Positions 49,701 to 58,060 of a stretch of DNA of 64,000 bases are shown piece after piece (position 1 is the first letter of the stretch; every line of letters begins with the position of its first letter). The stretch spans positions 21,592,438 through 21,656,437 of the forward strand of contig NC_054888.1 of the NCBI RefSeq assembly GCF_018320785.1. The letters are read 5' to 3'. The translations under genes were made by a program, and so were the position numbers. The DNA comes from Cheilinus undulatus. Lineage: Eukaryota > Chordata > Actinopteri > Labriformes > Labridae. The notes under the pieces are model-generated. The model was given only the letters and a program-made list of their open reading frames with translations. It made no database searches and was not told the DNA's origin.

Positions 49701-50915
49701 ATAGCATGTTGTCGCCTTTTTGGTCATGAAAAAACATCATGTGATTCTATGTCAAATTTTGCAAAAAACGTCATGTTATAGCATGTCGTGGCCAAATTTT
49801 TCATGAAAAACATCATATTATACTATGTCAAATTTTGCAAAAAACATCATGTTATAACAGGTCGTCACCAAATTTTTCATGAAAAACATCATATTATACT
49901 ATGTCAAATTTGACAAAAAACATCATGTTATAGCATGAGGTGTCATAATCGGCATGAAAAACATCTTATTTTTCTGTTAAATTTTGCAAAAAAAATCAGA
50001 TTATAGCATGTCGCGTCTCAAAAACTGCTTGAAAAACATCTTAGTATACTATGTCAAATTTTGCAAAAAACATCATGTTATAGCATGTCGTGGCCAAGTT
50101 TGTCATGAAAAACATCATATAATACTATGTCAAATGTTGCAAAAGTGTCATGTTATAGCATGTCATCTCAAAATCTGCATGAAAAACATCTTATTATACT
50201 ATGTCAAATTTTGCAAAAAACATCATGTTATAGCATGTGGTCTCAAAATTGGTCATGAAAAACATCATATTACTCTATGTAAATGTTGCAAAAAATGTCA
50301 TGTCGTGGCATGTCGTCACCAAATTTATCATGGAAAACATTTGATCATATTATGTCAAAACTTGCACAAACGTCATGTTATAGCATGTCGTCACCAAATT
50401 TGTCATGAAAAACATCATACTATGTCAAACATTGCATAAAAAAGCCATGTTATAGCATGTCGTCATAAAATGGGCCACGAAAAACATATTATACTGTGTC
50501 AAATTTTGCAAAAAATGTCATGTTATAGCATTTTGTCTCAAAATTTGCATGAAAAACATCTTAGTATACTATGTCAAAATTGGCAAAAAAAAGTCATGTT
50601 ATAGCATGTCGTCACCAACTTGTTTATGAACATCATATTATACTATGTCAAATTTGGCAAAAAACATCATGTTATAGAACACTGTCACCAAATGGGTCAT
50701 GAAAAACATCTTATTTTACTGTGTCAAAATTTGACAAGAAACGTCATGTTATAGCATGTCGTCACCAAGTTGGTCATAAAAAACATCATATTATACTATG
50801 CCAAATTTGGCACAAAAAGTCATGTTATAGCATGTTGTGGCCAAATTGGTCACGAAAAACATATTATACTATGTCAAAATTTGCAAAAAGCACTGCTATA
50901 GCATGTCATGTCAAA
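34790..50915 (+). repeat. 76-bp satellite array, about 212 monomers (16.1 kb)
   Basis: The monomer is two half-units: CATCATGTTATAGCATGTC plus a variable 23-bp part ending GGTCATGAAAAA, and CATCATATTATACTATGTC plus AAATTTTGCAAAAAA. The measured period is 76 bp (for example 36,032 to 36,108). Because 76 is 3 x 25 + 1, the frame shifts at each monomer, yielding many open frames of 60-151 codons with repeated K-N-I-I-L-Y-Y-V-K-like words. These are artefacts. Copies near both ends (34,790-35,300 and 50,270-50,915) are more diverged. No transposon insertion is seen inside. It fills the tail-to-tail gap between jam2 and atp5pf. Confidence 0.97.
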
Positions 50916-51240
50916 AATGGCATTTTTACAACCCTTGCGACCTGCAGCCCAGTCCCATGAGACTCCATCCTTATGATGATTCAAGTGCTACAGCAGAATC
51001 AAGTTTTGCTGGAACCCCCTGAGGACCCATGTTTCTTTATGAATTCTTCTCCCCAGGAATCTGGTCTCACATCCATTTAGACTTACCTGCGAGCATAATA
51101 GCTTGAAAACAGTTCATCCAATTAAAGACAAATGTCAAAAACATTCAAATTACTGTGGGTGAAAGTAGCAGTCAGGTCTAGCAGTCAGAAATTGTGGATT
51201 GTATAATGTACCTTTCAAAACCACCTTTTTCACTTGTGTT
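50916..51240. other. Intergenic, non-coding
   Basis: Nothing recognised between the satellite and a Tc1-like fragment. Confidence 0.4.
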
Positions 51241-51560
51241 TCAAAGGCCATAAAGGGACGTAGAGCCGCTCAGAAATGATTCCAACACCTTTTATATTAT
51301 TTCTTTAAATGCTGTGATATTGCAGCCTGACACTACAGTTGAAAACATGCATTTTTATTTTCATTAATCTACACTCAGTGCTCCATCAGGACAAAGTGAA
51401 AACAGAATTTTAGAAATTTTGGCAAATTCATTAAAAATAAAAAACTGAACTGAAATGTACTTATTATTAAACTGCTGGACAAAATAAATAAACAATTGCA
51501 ACAGTAATCCTGCTTGGGGTACATTTCTGTTTTTCATCAGATGGAGGTAAATAGAAAACC
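51241..51560 (-). mobile_element. Tc1-like terminal fragment
   Basis: ATTGCAGCCTGACACTACAG, TTTTTATTTTCATTAATCTA and GACAAAGTGAAAACAGAATT resemble the 3' terminal region of a teleost Tc1-like family. No frame is left. Confidence 0.45.
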
Positions 51561-51588
51561 AGTGCATCATGGCTCAATCCAATCTCTT

Positions 51589-51594
51589 TTTATT
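51589..51594 (-). terminator. atp5pf: atp5pf polyadenylation signal AATAAA
   Basis: TTTATT on the plus strand, 53 bp beyond the stop codon of atp5pf. It gives a very short 3' UTR, as is usual for this gene. Confidence 0.75.
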
Positions 51595-51646
51595 AAATAC
51601 AACATATTGATGGTTACATGTAGGAGATTTACAACATGGACAGCAT

Positions 51647-51675
51647 TCACTTGGCACCTTCCTCAAGCTTGGGCT
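51647..51675 (-). CDS. atp5pf: atp5pf exon 4: C-terminus
   Basis: Acceptor TATCTTTTCAG, then phase 1 into (E)PKLEEGAK and TGA. The human equivalent (EDPKFEVIEKPQA) is slightly longer. Confidence 0.9.
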
Positions 51676-54028
51676 CTGAAAAGATAAAAAAAAAAGGAGA
51701 ATCATCAGTGAGATTATTTTGAATGATAATCCCTGCAATGACACAAACTGCAGCTGGACAACAAATCACAAAACATGAGATAAGATACAGACAAACAGAG
51801 AATAATGGGACGTTCTGTCAGCAGCTGCTTCATCAAAAATGCAGCGAGGCAGATGAGCTACAAGCTTCCTGCGCTGATTTAAAACAGAGAAAACGGCCTC
51901 ACTTTGACGGGTATCACTAAATTTAGAGACAAAGCCCAAGATTACAGCGTGTCGCTCCACTGGTGAAAAATAAATATTTAAAAGGAGTGTTTTTGAGTCT
52001 TTATAAAAAAACAGCTGGCTGTCAGTGCAACACTGCAGCTGATCAGAGTTCAGCACTTTTCTCCTACACTGACAGACAGCTTTGATTTGTTTTAGATGTG
52101 TCTGTCTTCTCCTGTTATGATGAGGATCTCCTCAAAGATCTTGACTCATTTATTTGGGCCTAACGCTCGTTTGTCCATGAGAACAGCTTATGACTCTGAC
52201 ATGAGACTGACATCCACTGATGCTTAAATATGCAGATGATGCCTCCTAGTGTCCATTAGAAGAAAGTGCACATCTTTATGGATGGAAGGAAACCTGACAG
52301 ACACTGCAGGCCTTTCTTAAACCTTTCCTAAGGTGTGGATGTTTAGGATTGGTTTATTTTTTCACCTTTCTCAATCATTTCTTTTTTTCTGTAAAAATAT
52401 CTACCAAAAACCCCATAATTTCTTCTGCAATAACCACCCTGAGCAAAATAAATTAGGCATTATAGAACACTTATTTCCTTGACATTTAAAACACATGAAT
52501 TCAATTTTTGACTCATATTTTGACTGTTAAAACTAATGATTTCAATCTTTGGTTTTGCTCTAAACTGCAGACATACTGGGAGGCTGTTCTGTTTGAAATG
52601 CAAAAACACTCGGAACTGAACACCAGCTTCACCTGGTTTCACTTTTCCCTGGTCTTCCAAATGTCAGTATCACTTATGTAAATCACAGAATTGTTTAATG
52701 TGCTAGCATTTTGTGCAAGGAAAAATATCGGATTTCCCCAAGAGTCCCCACACTCTCTGGTTGGTATAAGATAGTAATGGAACATATACCACTAGATCTC
52801 CTGACCTGTCTCAAACATGCTAAAATGTTGACTTCCTTAAAATGTGAAGACCATTTCTGGAATATATAAAGGTGAATCTGTCTGCTATCCTCACTAGAGG
52901 CTTTATATGAAATATGTAAGTTGTAAGGACCCAACTATGGTGATAACAGTCAAATTGTGCCTGTACTTGCTGTCTTCAGAAGGTGTGGGCTGTGTGATAA
53001 GTGTGCCTTTTTGTCTCCCCTTTTTCTTTCTCTGTTTGGTAAAAGTGCTGAGCTTCACATCGTTATGTTTTAATTTCTCCTGTTTGGTTGTTCTGTTTAA
53101 GTGGAAAATGGAAAACTTAATAAACATATTTATTAAAAAAAAAGTCATGATTTCAACTTTCTATCTCAGAAATTTGCCTTTTAAATGATAATTCTGACTT
53201 TTTATTTTGAGTTTTGACCTTTAGAACTAATACGTTTTACTTTTTACTTCAGATTTTGAGCCATTAAACTAAGCATTTTGACTTTTTAAAATCTCAAAAT
53301 CATTCATCATCACTACTAAGTTTTCCCCCCATTGTCCATGACTGGTGAAAATGAAGCAGACCGTGTAAGGGTCTCAGGTTAGACCTACATTCAGAAACCG
53401 GCTCCTGCTGTGATTGAGCCTGACGCCCCGGCTCTACAGTCTCATTTGCCTACTACACAATCTGTAATCATCTCTATTTAATCACAAAATGAAGGCAGGT
53501 GATGCTATACCCCTCATAGTACAAGATATAAGCTAATCTAGGCCCAAACTGACCTGTGAACTTGATATCGGGGAACTTTGTCATGTCTCCTCCTCCATAT
53601 AGCCTCTGCAGTTTGGTCACCTCTTCATTCAGATTCTTCTGGTAACCTGGGCCAGCATCCACGATACCACCAGAACTCCTGAGAGAACCAAACAAAGTTC
53701 ATGGGAGTGTGATGGTGATCGAGTGGATGAGATTTTATTTAAATACACACACAGTTAGTGAAAAAAAATTACAAGGTATAAAGTAGGCTTGGAGCATCTA
53801 TTTAAGTATAAAACATCACTGATGACTGAGCTGGAGAATTCACTCCTTATGCACTGACTTGCTCTTGTTGTTGTAGTCCCGGATCTTGTCCAGGAACAGC
53901 TTCTGGACGGGGTCGAGCTCCTTGCTCTTGTTGAAGAGGACAGCGGAGATGCCGATGTTCCTGCGCAGGGTCAGGCTGACGGCAGAGCGAAACAGGGAGG
54001 ACAAGTGGAATAACTGGTTAAGTGCCAT
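51647..54028 (-). CDS. atp5pf: ATP synthase peripheral stalk subunit F6 (coupling factor 6), atp5pf
   Basis: Three coding exons on the minus strand (54,028-53,859, 53,678-53,554 and 51,675-51,647) join in phase to 107 residues; the human protein has 108. The product sits in the peripheral stalk of the mitochondrial F1Fo ATP synthase and helps hold F1 against Fo. The N-terminus MALNQLFHLSSLFRSAVSLT then LRRNIGISAVLF is a matrix-targeting presequence (Arg-rich, few acidic residues). The mature part has KELDPVQKLFLDKIRDY, GYQKNLNEEVTKLQRLYGGG and DMTKFPDIKFTEPKLEEGAK, matching the family. A two-residue insertion (SK) precedes KELDP. A non-coding first exon lies at about 57,932-58,030. It faces jam2 tail to tail. 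Confidence 0.95.
52710..53135 (+). mobile_element. Possible LINE 3' tail
   Basis: The stretch ends ACTTAATAAACATATTTATT followed by an A-run, as at the 3' end of a retroposed copy. It separates two pieces of CAGGGGTG-type hAT interior (about 52,490-52,560 and 53,140-53,440). Family not determined. Confidence 0.35.
53140..53440 (-). mobile_element. hAT-type element fragment, same family as 9,803-10,768
   Basis: Reverse-complemented, it reads GGCGTCAGGCTCAATCACAG, CAGGAGCCGGTTTCTGAATG and TAGGTCTAACCTGAG, matching the left end of the element at 9,803. A degenerate AAAGTCAAAAT-type interior follows. Confidence 0.6.
53554..53678 (-). CDS. atp5pf: atp5pf exon 3
   Basis: 125 bp, phase 2 to 1, from GGTTCTCTCAG to GTCAGT. 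It encodes (K)SSGGIVDAGPGYQKN, LNEEVTKLQRLYGGG and DMTKFPDIKFT, the C-terminal helical part of coupling factor 6. Confidence 0.93.
53859..54028 (-). CDS. atp5pf: atp5pf exon 2: start codon and presequence
   Basis: The acceptor CTTCTACAG is followed immediately by ATG, so translation starts at the first base of the exon. It covers 56 codons plus two bases. The donor GTCAGT (at 53,858) leaves AA for K. The start is fixed by alignment with the human N-terminus; an upstream in-frame ATG lies in the intron. Confidence 0.93.
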
Positions 54029-54237
54029 CTGTAGAAGAGAGAGCTTAATGTTATTTTTCCATAACGTTATCATCAGGAAAACATGCTGTGACCCCGTCTG
54101 TTTTACATTAATAGGAAATGTGTAGACTAAAATTAGATTAGAGGATTACAGTCATTTAGTTGTCATTTGAAACACAGCCTTGAGGTTAAATACAGTTGTA
54201 TCCTCTTTATGCAACAAATCTAGATCATACTGTAAGG

Positions 54238-55260
54238 CAGTGGTTTTCAACCTTTTCAGCCCGTGACCCCCAAAATAAAGGTGCCAGAGACCAGGGACCC
54301 CCACTGTACCTGAGGGTGGCTGAACACAGCCATGCAAATTCAAGAATAGTCGTGTGGAGACAAGGCCGTCCATAAGGGGGGATAAAGGGGAGAGCTTTCT
54401 GGGGCCCATCAAAATCCTGGTCCATTGTAAACTTAAGCTGTGATATCCTTATTTTATATTTAACCTGAAAAAAAATGACCAGTCTTATGAATGAAACAGA
54501 TCTTTTTTTGAAACCATTTGTGTACAATATAACCTTCTTAAAAATGTCGGTCTATTTTGTTAAAAAAAAAGAAAGTTTGTTAAAAATGGGTTAATAATGA
54601 CAAAAATGGCGGAAAGGGTGGTGAAATTGGATCTAAAATGTAGCAGAAATGGGTTAGAAGTGACAAAAAGAACAAAAAAAAAAGCAAATACGGGTTACAG
54701 TGGCAAAAATAGTGGTAAAATGGAATTTAAAAAGTGGCTGAAAAGGCTTTAAGTTGGCAAAAATGGGTGGAAACCTGGTGAGATGGAAAGACAATCAATA
54801 TAAACTGGCAAAATAATGCTAAATGAGAAAGAAAAGAAAGGCAGATATTGGCAAAAATTGGTCAAACTGGCAAAAATGGGCATATCAGATAGTGAAATGT
54901 GGTTATAATGGGAAAAAATGGTCATAAAAAGTGGTAAAATGGGATTAATACTGCAATACTGGGTCAAAAGAGTTAAGATTTGGCTTATGTGGCATGAATT
55001 GGTTTATAAGTGACAAAAACAGGCAGAAAAAGTGTTGGAATGGATTTAAAATGGCAAAAATAAGTGTTAAATGGCAAAAATTTGTTGAAATTTGTGGGGA
55101 AAAAATCGTGAAAACTGGTTTAAATTTGGCAAAATGGTGTAAAGTGGCAACAGTGCAATTCTAAAAATACTCTTGAGTTTTTTTTGAGGAAATCTGGAGA
55201 CCCCCTCTTAGTGTCTCATGATCCCAAAGGGGGTCCTGACCCCAAGGTTGAGAACCACTG
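54238..55260. mobile_element. hAT-type MITE with perfect 8-bp duplication, carrying an AAAAGTGGC array
   Basis: It starts CAGTGGTTTTCAACCTTTT and ends AAGGTTGAGAACCACTG, Charlie-like hAT termini. CTGTAAGG flanks it on both sides (54,230-54,237 and 55,261-55,268). The interior (54,550-55,170) is the degenerate AAAAATGGG/AAAGTGGCAAAA array seen elsewhere in this window. No transposase. The intact duplication suggests a fairly recent insertion. Confidence 0.88.
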
Positions 55261-55679
55261 CTGTAAGGCATGGCAGCTGCAGAATTGCCCTGTGTGGGGG
55301 GAAACTGATAATAATACTGATAATATGGTGTTTGGGAGTCCTTGTGCCATCATGAGGAGGCTCCATGCTTACTGTGGGTATCATGTAGACCCTTAATGCT
55401 AACTTGTTAGTATTAAACTCCAAACTGGGGCTAAATGAAGCTGTAGGTGGTGAATATTTCATAAATATGAACTAAGTTTTGGTGGAGAAAACTGTACAAT
55501 CTGGATGAGGTAGCCCACCTAGGAAAATTTCAGTTTTTCCTGAGTATTTCCCAAGCATGTTAACCATTTTTAACACAGCTTTTCCAAACATCCAAGTTCG
55601 ATTTTGGATGCTTACTTTGCACAGAGAAAACAAAACTACCAGGGTCTAAATTATTACCCCCCCTGATGGTAATACTCAG

Positions 55680-56235
55680 TTGTGTCTCCTTTTTACTGGA
55701 CTACACCCTGCAGTCGTTTGTTGTAGTTTTCCACAAGTCTCAGACACGTCTTCTAAGGAATCCCAGCCCATTCATCTCCAGTGAATCTCTCAAGCTCTTC
55801 CAGATTTGATGGCTTTCTTGCATGGTCCCTGATCTTCAGTTCATCCAACAGATTTTCAGTGTGATCCGGGTCAGGGCTTTGTGCCGGCCATTATGGTCTT
55901 CTGGGGTAGTTCTTCAACAAGAGCCACATCTGTTTAGGGTCCCTGTTGTGTTGGAAGACGAGCGACGACCCAGACCCAGTTTAGCTGCTGACTGCTTGAC
56001 GTTTCATATCAGAATCTTCACATATCCTTCTTTCGTCACGATTCCTTCCAACTTTACATCCACACTTAGTGTCTTGGCAGATGTTCTGGGGTCTTTAGAC
56101 ACATCTCTCACTACTTTTCTTTCCAGGATCTTTGAAACGTTTCTCCTCCTGCCTCTGCCAGGCTTGTTCTGGACTGTGTGGCTCTCTTTGAATTTCTTGA
56201 TGATAATTCTCACCCCAGTTCTTGACACTTGGAAG
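55680..56235 (-). pseudogene. Tc1-like transposase, N- and C-terminal remnants
   Basis: On the minus strand 56,228-56,004 encodes a paired-like DNA-binding domain (IIIKKFKESHTVQNKPGRG, then PRTSAKTL). After a large internal deletion, 55,960-55,690 keeps frame-broken C-terminal text including ENYNKR-like and DLWK-like words. The DDE catalytic middle is missing, so it is inactive. Confidence 0.65.
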
Positions 56236-56339
56236 CGCTGTGATAACTTTGAAGATCCTTCTCCTGCTTAGTGAACATAAACACTTCTGTTTCTCAAGTC
56301 TGAACCGATTTCATTGGTTTTGGCATGATGCCTTCTCAG

Positions 56340-56845
56340 CAGTTAATTTTGGCAGCTAATTTTTAATTTTAGTTTTAGTCTTTAAATGAAATGCATTTTA
56401 GTTTTAGTCACATTTTAGTAATTTCTATACTTTCTAGTTTCAGTCGATGAAAACTCAAAACATTTTAGTCTACTTTTAGTCCATGAAAATCCTCACATTT
56501 TAGTCTTTACTTTTAGACCAAGCATTTATTTTCATGCCTAAATTTGGTACCAATCACGGTAGTTTGTTCTCTGCACTCTACAGCTGAAAGGCAAAATAGC
56601 TACATATGCATTGTTTTTTGACGGATTAACCCACAGTGGAGAAATATCACAGATTTTGAATGTCCGACAAAAACTAAATTACAATTTAGTCTAGTTTTAG
56701 TCATCTTAGCAAAAACTAAATGTAGTTTATGTCAGTTTTAGTCATCACAGATCTATTTTTGTTAGTCTTAGTCTAGTTTTTGTCATGGAAAAAAAGGCTG
56801 TTGATGAATATTTTTAGTCAGTTTTAGTCAACGACAAAAACACTG
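56340..56845. mobile_element. hAT-like element of TTTTAGTC words, nested, with 8-bp duplication
   Basis: The 506-bp insert is built of TTTTAGTC and GTTTTAGTC repeats. It starts CAGTTAATTTTGGC, ends GACAAAAACACTG, and is flanked by CTTCTCAG on both sides (56,332-56,339 and 56,846-56,853). It sits inside the Tc1-like element, so it arrived later. Confidence 0.75.
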
Positions 56846-57931
56846 CTTCTCAGTGACAGCTCTAACCCTTACTGAAGTGTTTATACTGAGTGTAAATATG
56901 AGAATAACCCTGTCTTAACTTGATTTTACAAGCTTTGACGACACAAAGTTAAACCAAATCAACACACAACAGCAGTTTGTGCTGTGAATAAACAAAAAAA
57001 TAGTTCTAATGGGGGCTAATAATTCTATCCCTAGTAGTTCTGTGAAATAATGTTGTTTCTGTGTGCAAAAGTAAAGAATGTAAGCATCCAAAAAACTAGG
57101 ATGTTAGGAAAAGTTGTGCTGAAAATTCCTTGTTTGGGGAAAAACTTAGAAAAACATGAAATTATCATGAAAGGGTTAACAGTTTCGCCATAATCTGTAT
57201 ATTCAACATAATAACAGACAAATACAGAGAAAACACACATTTATGAAAGCATGGCGTGCAACCTGAGTCCTGGGAAATGCACTTCATAGAATAAATACAA
57301 AATTTAGAATAAAACTGACTTTTGTATTTACGATGTAAAACTAAAAAACAACTTTGACGCTTACTAAGCACCAAGCGACATTAATGTAAAGTTAATATCA
57401 TTTATTAAGATTAAAACGTAACTTTTTGCACCCAGACTTTGTCTTTATAAAGGGAAGAGGATATTCCCCTTATTAATTGGTTTACAACATCCTAAATCTA
57501 GACGTGATACTAACAGCATTAGCACTCCCTTCATATGTTAGCCTGGGTTAACTAGGGTCACCGACCGAAAATACGCAGCTTACATTAAAAGACACCGAGT
57601 TATCATATACTGAGGCGTTTAATATGTATTTAAGAAACTTGACATTGGTAAGTCTTCAGTATACGCATGATAAATGTCACTATTTTGATGTTTTGTCTTT
57701 TCGTTCCGACTTAACGCTACCAAGCTAATGTTGACTACTGCTAATGCTAGAAAGCTAAGCTAGGCTATGCTCACGCGACTCGACTTTCTAACATTCTAAC
57801 GGTTTTTTACGCTGCGTCCTCATGACGTAACACCCGCCACTGGGTAAAATACTTCTTAAACATTATGAATTGTGATTAGAGACAGTGCAAACGCTCTTAG
57901 GGTAGTGTTATTTTGAAAACGCAGTACTCAC

Positions 57932-58030
57932 CTTGGGTTTGACACCTGAAGCACAAAATCCAAATGTGGAGCACTGCGGAGGATTGTGGGACTGCTGCGA
58001 CGAAGAGGAAGAGTTCCCGGATGTCAAGAT
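57932..58030 (-). other. atp5pf: atp5pf exon 1, 5' UTR
   Basis: The sequence ends CAAACCCAAG at a consensus donor GTGAGT (57,931 downward). It carries no ATG in frame with the protein. The 5' limit is placed near the GCGCCATCTTG word by analogy with YY1-type start sites. Confidence 0.6.
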
Positions 58031-58060
58031 GGCGCCTGCTTTGCGCAGGATTGCGCATGT
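57978..58060 (-). promoter_or_regulatory. atp5pf: atp5pf core promoter candidates: YY1-, NRF-1-, ETS- and ZNF143-like words
   Basis: Plus-strand AAGATGGCG (58,026-58,034) is a YY1 core. Two TGCGCA half-sites (58,042 and 58,052) resemble a spaced NRF-1 site. CCGGATGT (58,017-58,024) is an ETS-type core, and GGATTGTGGG (57,981-57,990) resembles a ZNF143 core read on the other strand. YY1, NRF-1 and ETS sites are typical of nuclear genes for oxidative phosphorylation. Motif calls are by eye. Confidence 0.55.

Larger units (their letters stand above)
51676..53553. other. atp5pf intron 3, with repeat remnants
   Basis: Non-coding. It contains the LINE-like tail and hAT fragments described separately. 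Positions 51,676-52,440 show nothing recognisable. Confidence 0.45.
55528..57175 (-). mobile_element. Tc1-like element with about 140-bp inverted termini
   Basis: TTTTCCAAACATCCAAG, TTTTGGATGCTTAC, TTTGCACAGAGAAAACA and AATTATTACCCCCC (55,575-55,670) reappear inverted at 57,000-57,130. Between them lies a decayed transposase and, at 56,340-56,845, a later insertion. The outer limits are approximate. Confidence 0.7.
54029..57931. other. atp5pf intron 1, rich in transposons
   Basis: It holds a hAT MITE (54,238-55,260) and a Tc1-like element (about 55,528-57,175) with a nested hAT-like insert. The remainder (57,176-57,931) shows nothing recognisable. Confidence 0.6.

Noticed and set aside
34790..50915. 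CRISPR-like regular repeats with variable spacers
   Set aside because: The host is a vertebrate. The variable cassettes fall into a few recurring types rather than unique spacers, and no cas genes exist.
34790..50915. Centromeric satellite
   Set aside because: No CENP-B-box-like word was seen, and the array is short and lies between conserved genes. A centromeric role is not supported, though not excluded for related arrays elsewhere.
34999..51022. Many open frames of 60-151 codons with a repeating Lys/His/Cys/Tyr-rich protein
   Set aside because: They come from the 76-bp satellite. The period shifts frame at each monomer, the start codons are the repeated CATG words, and no independent coding signal is present.
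55822..56271. 149-codon plus-strand open frame
   Set aside because: It is the antisense shadow of the minus-strand Tc1-like transposase remnant.
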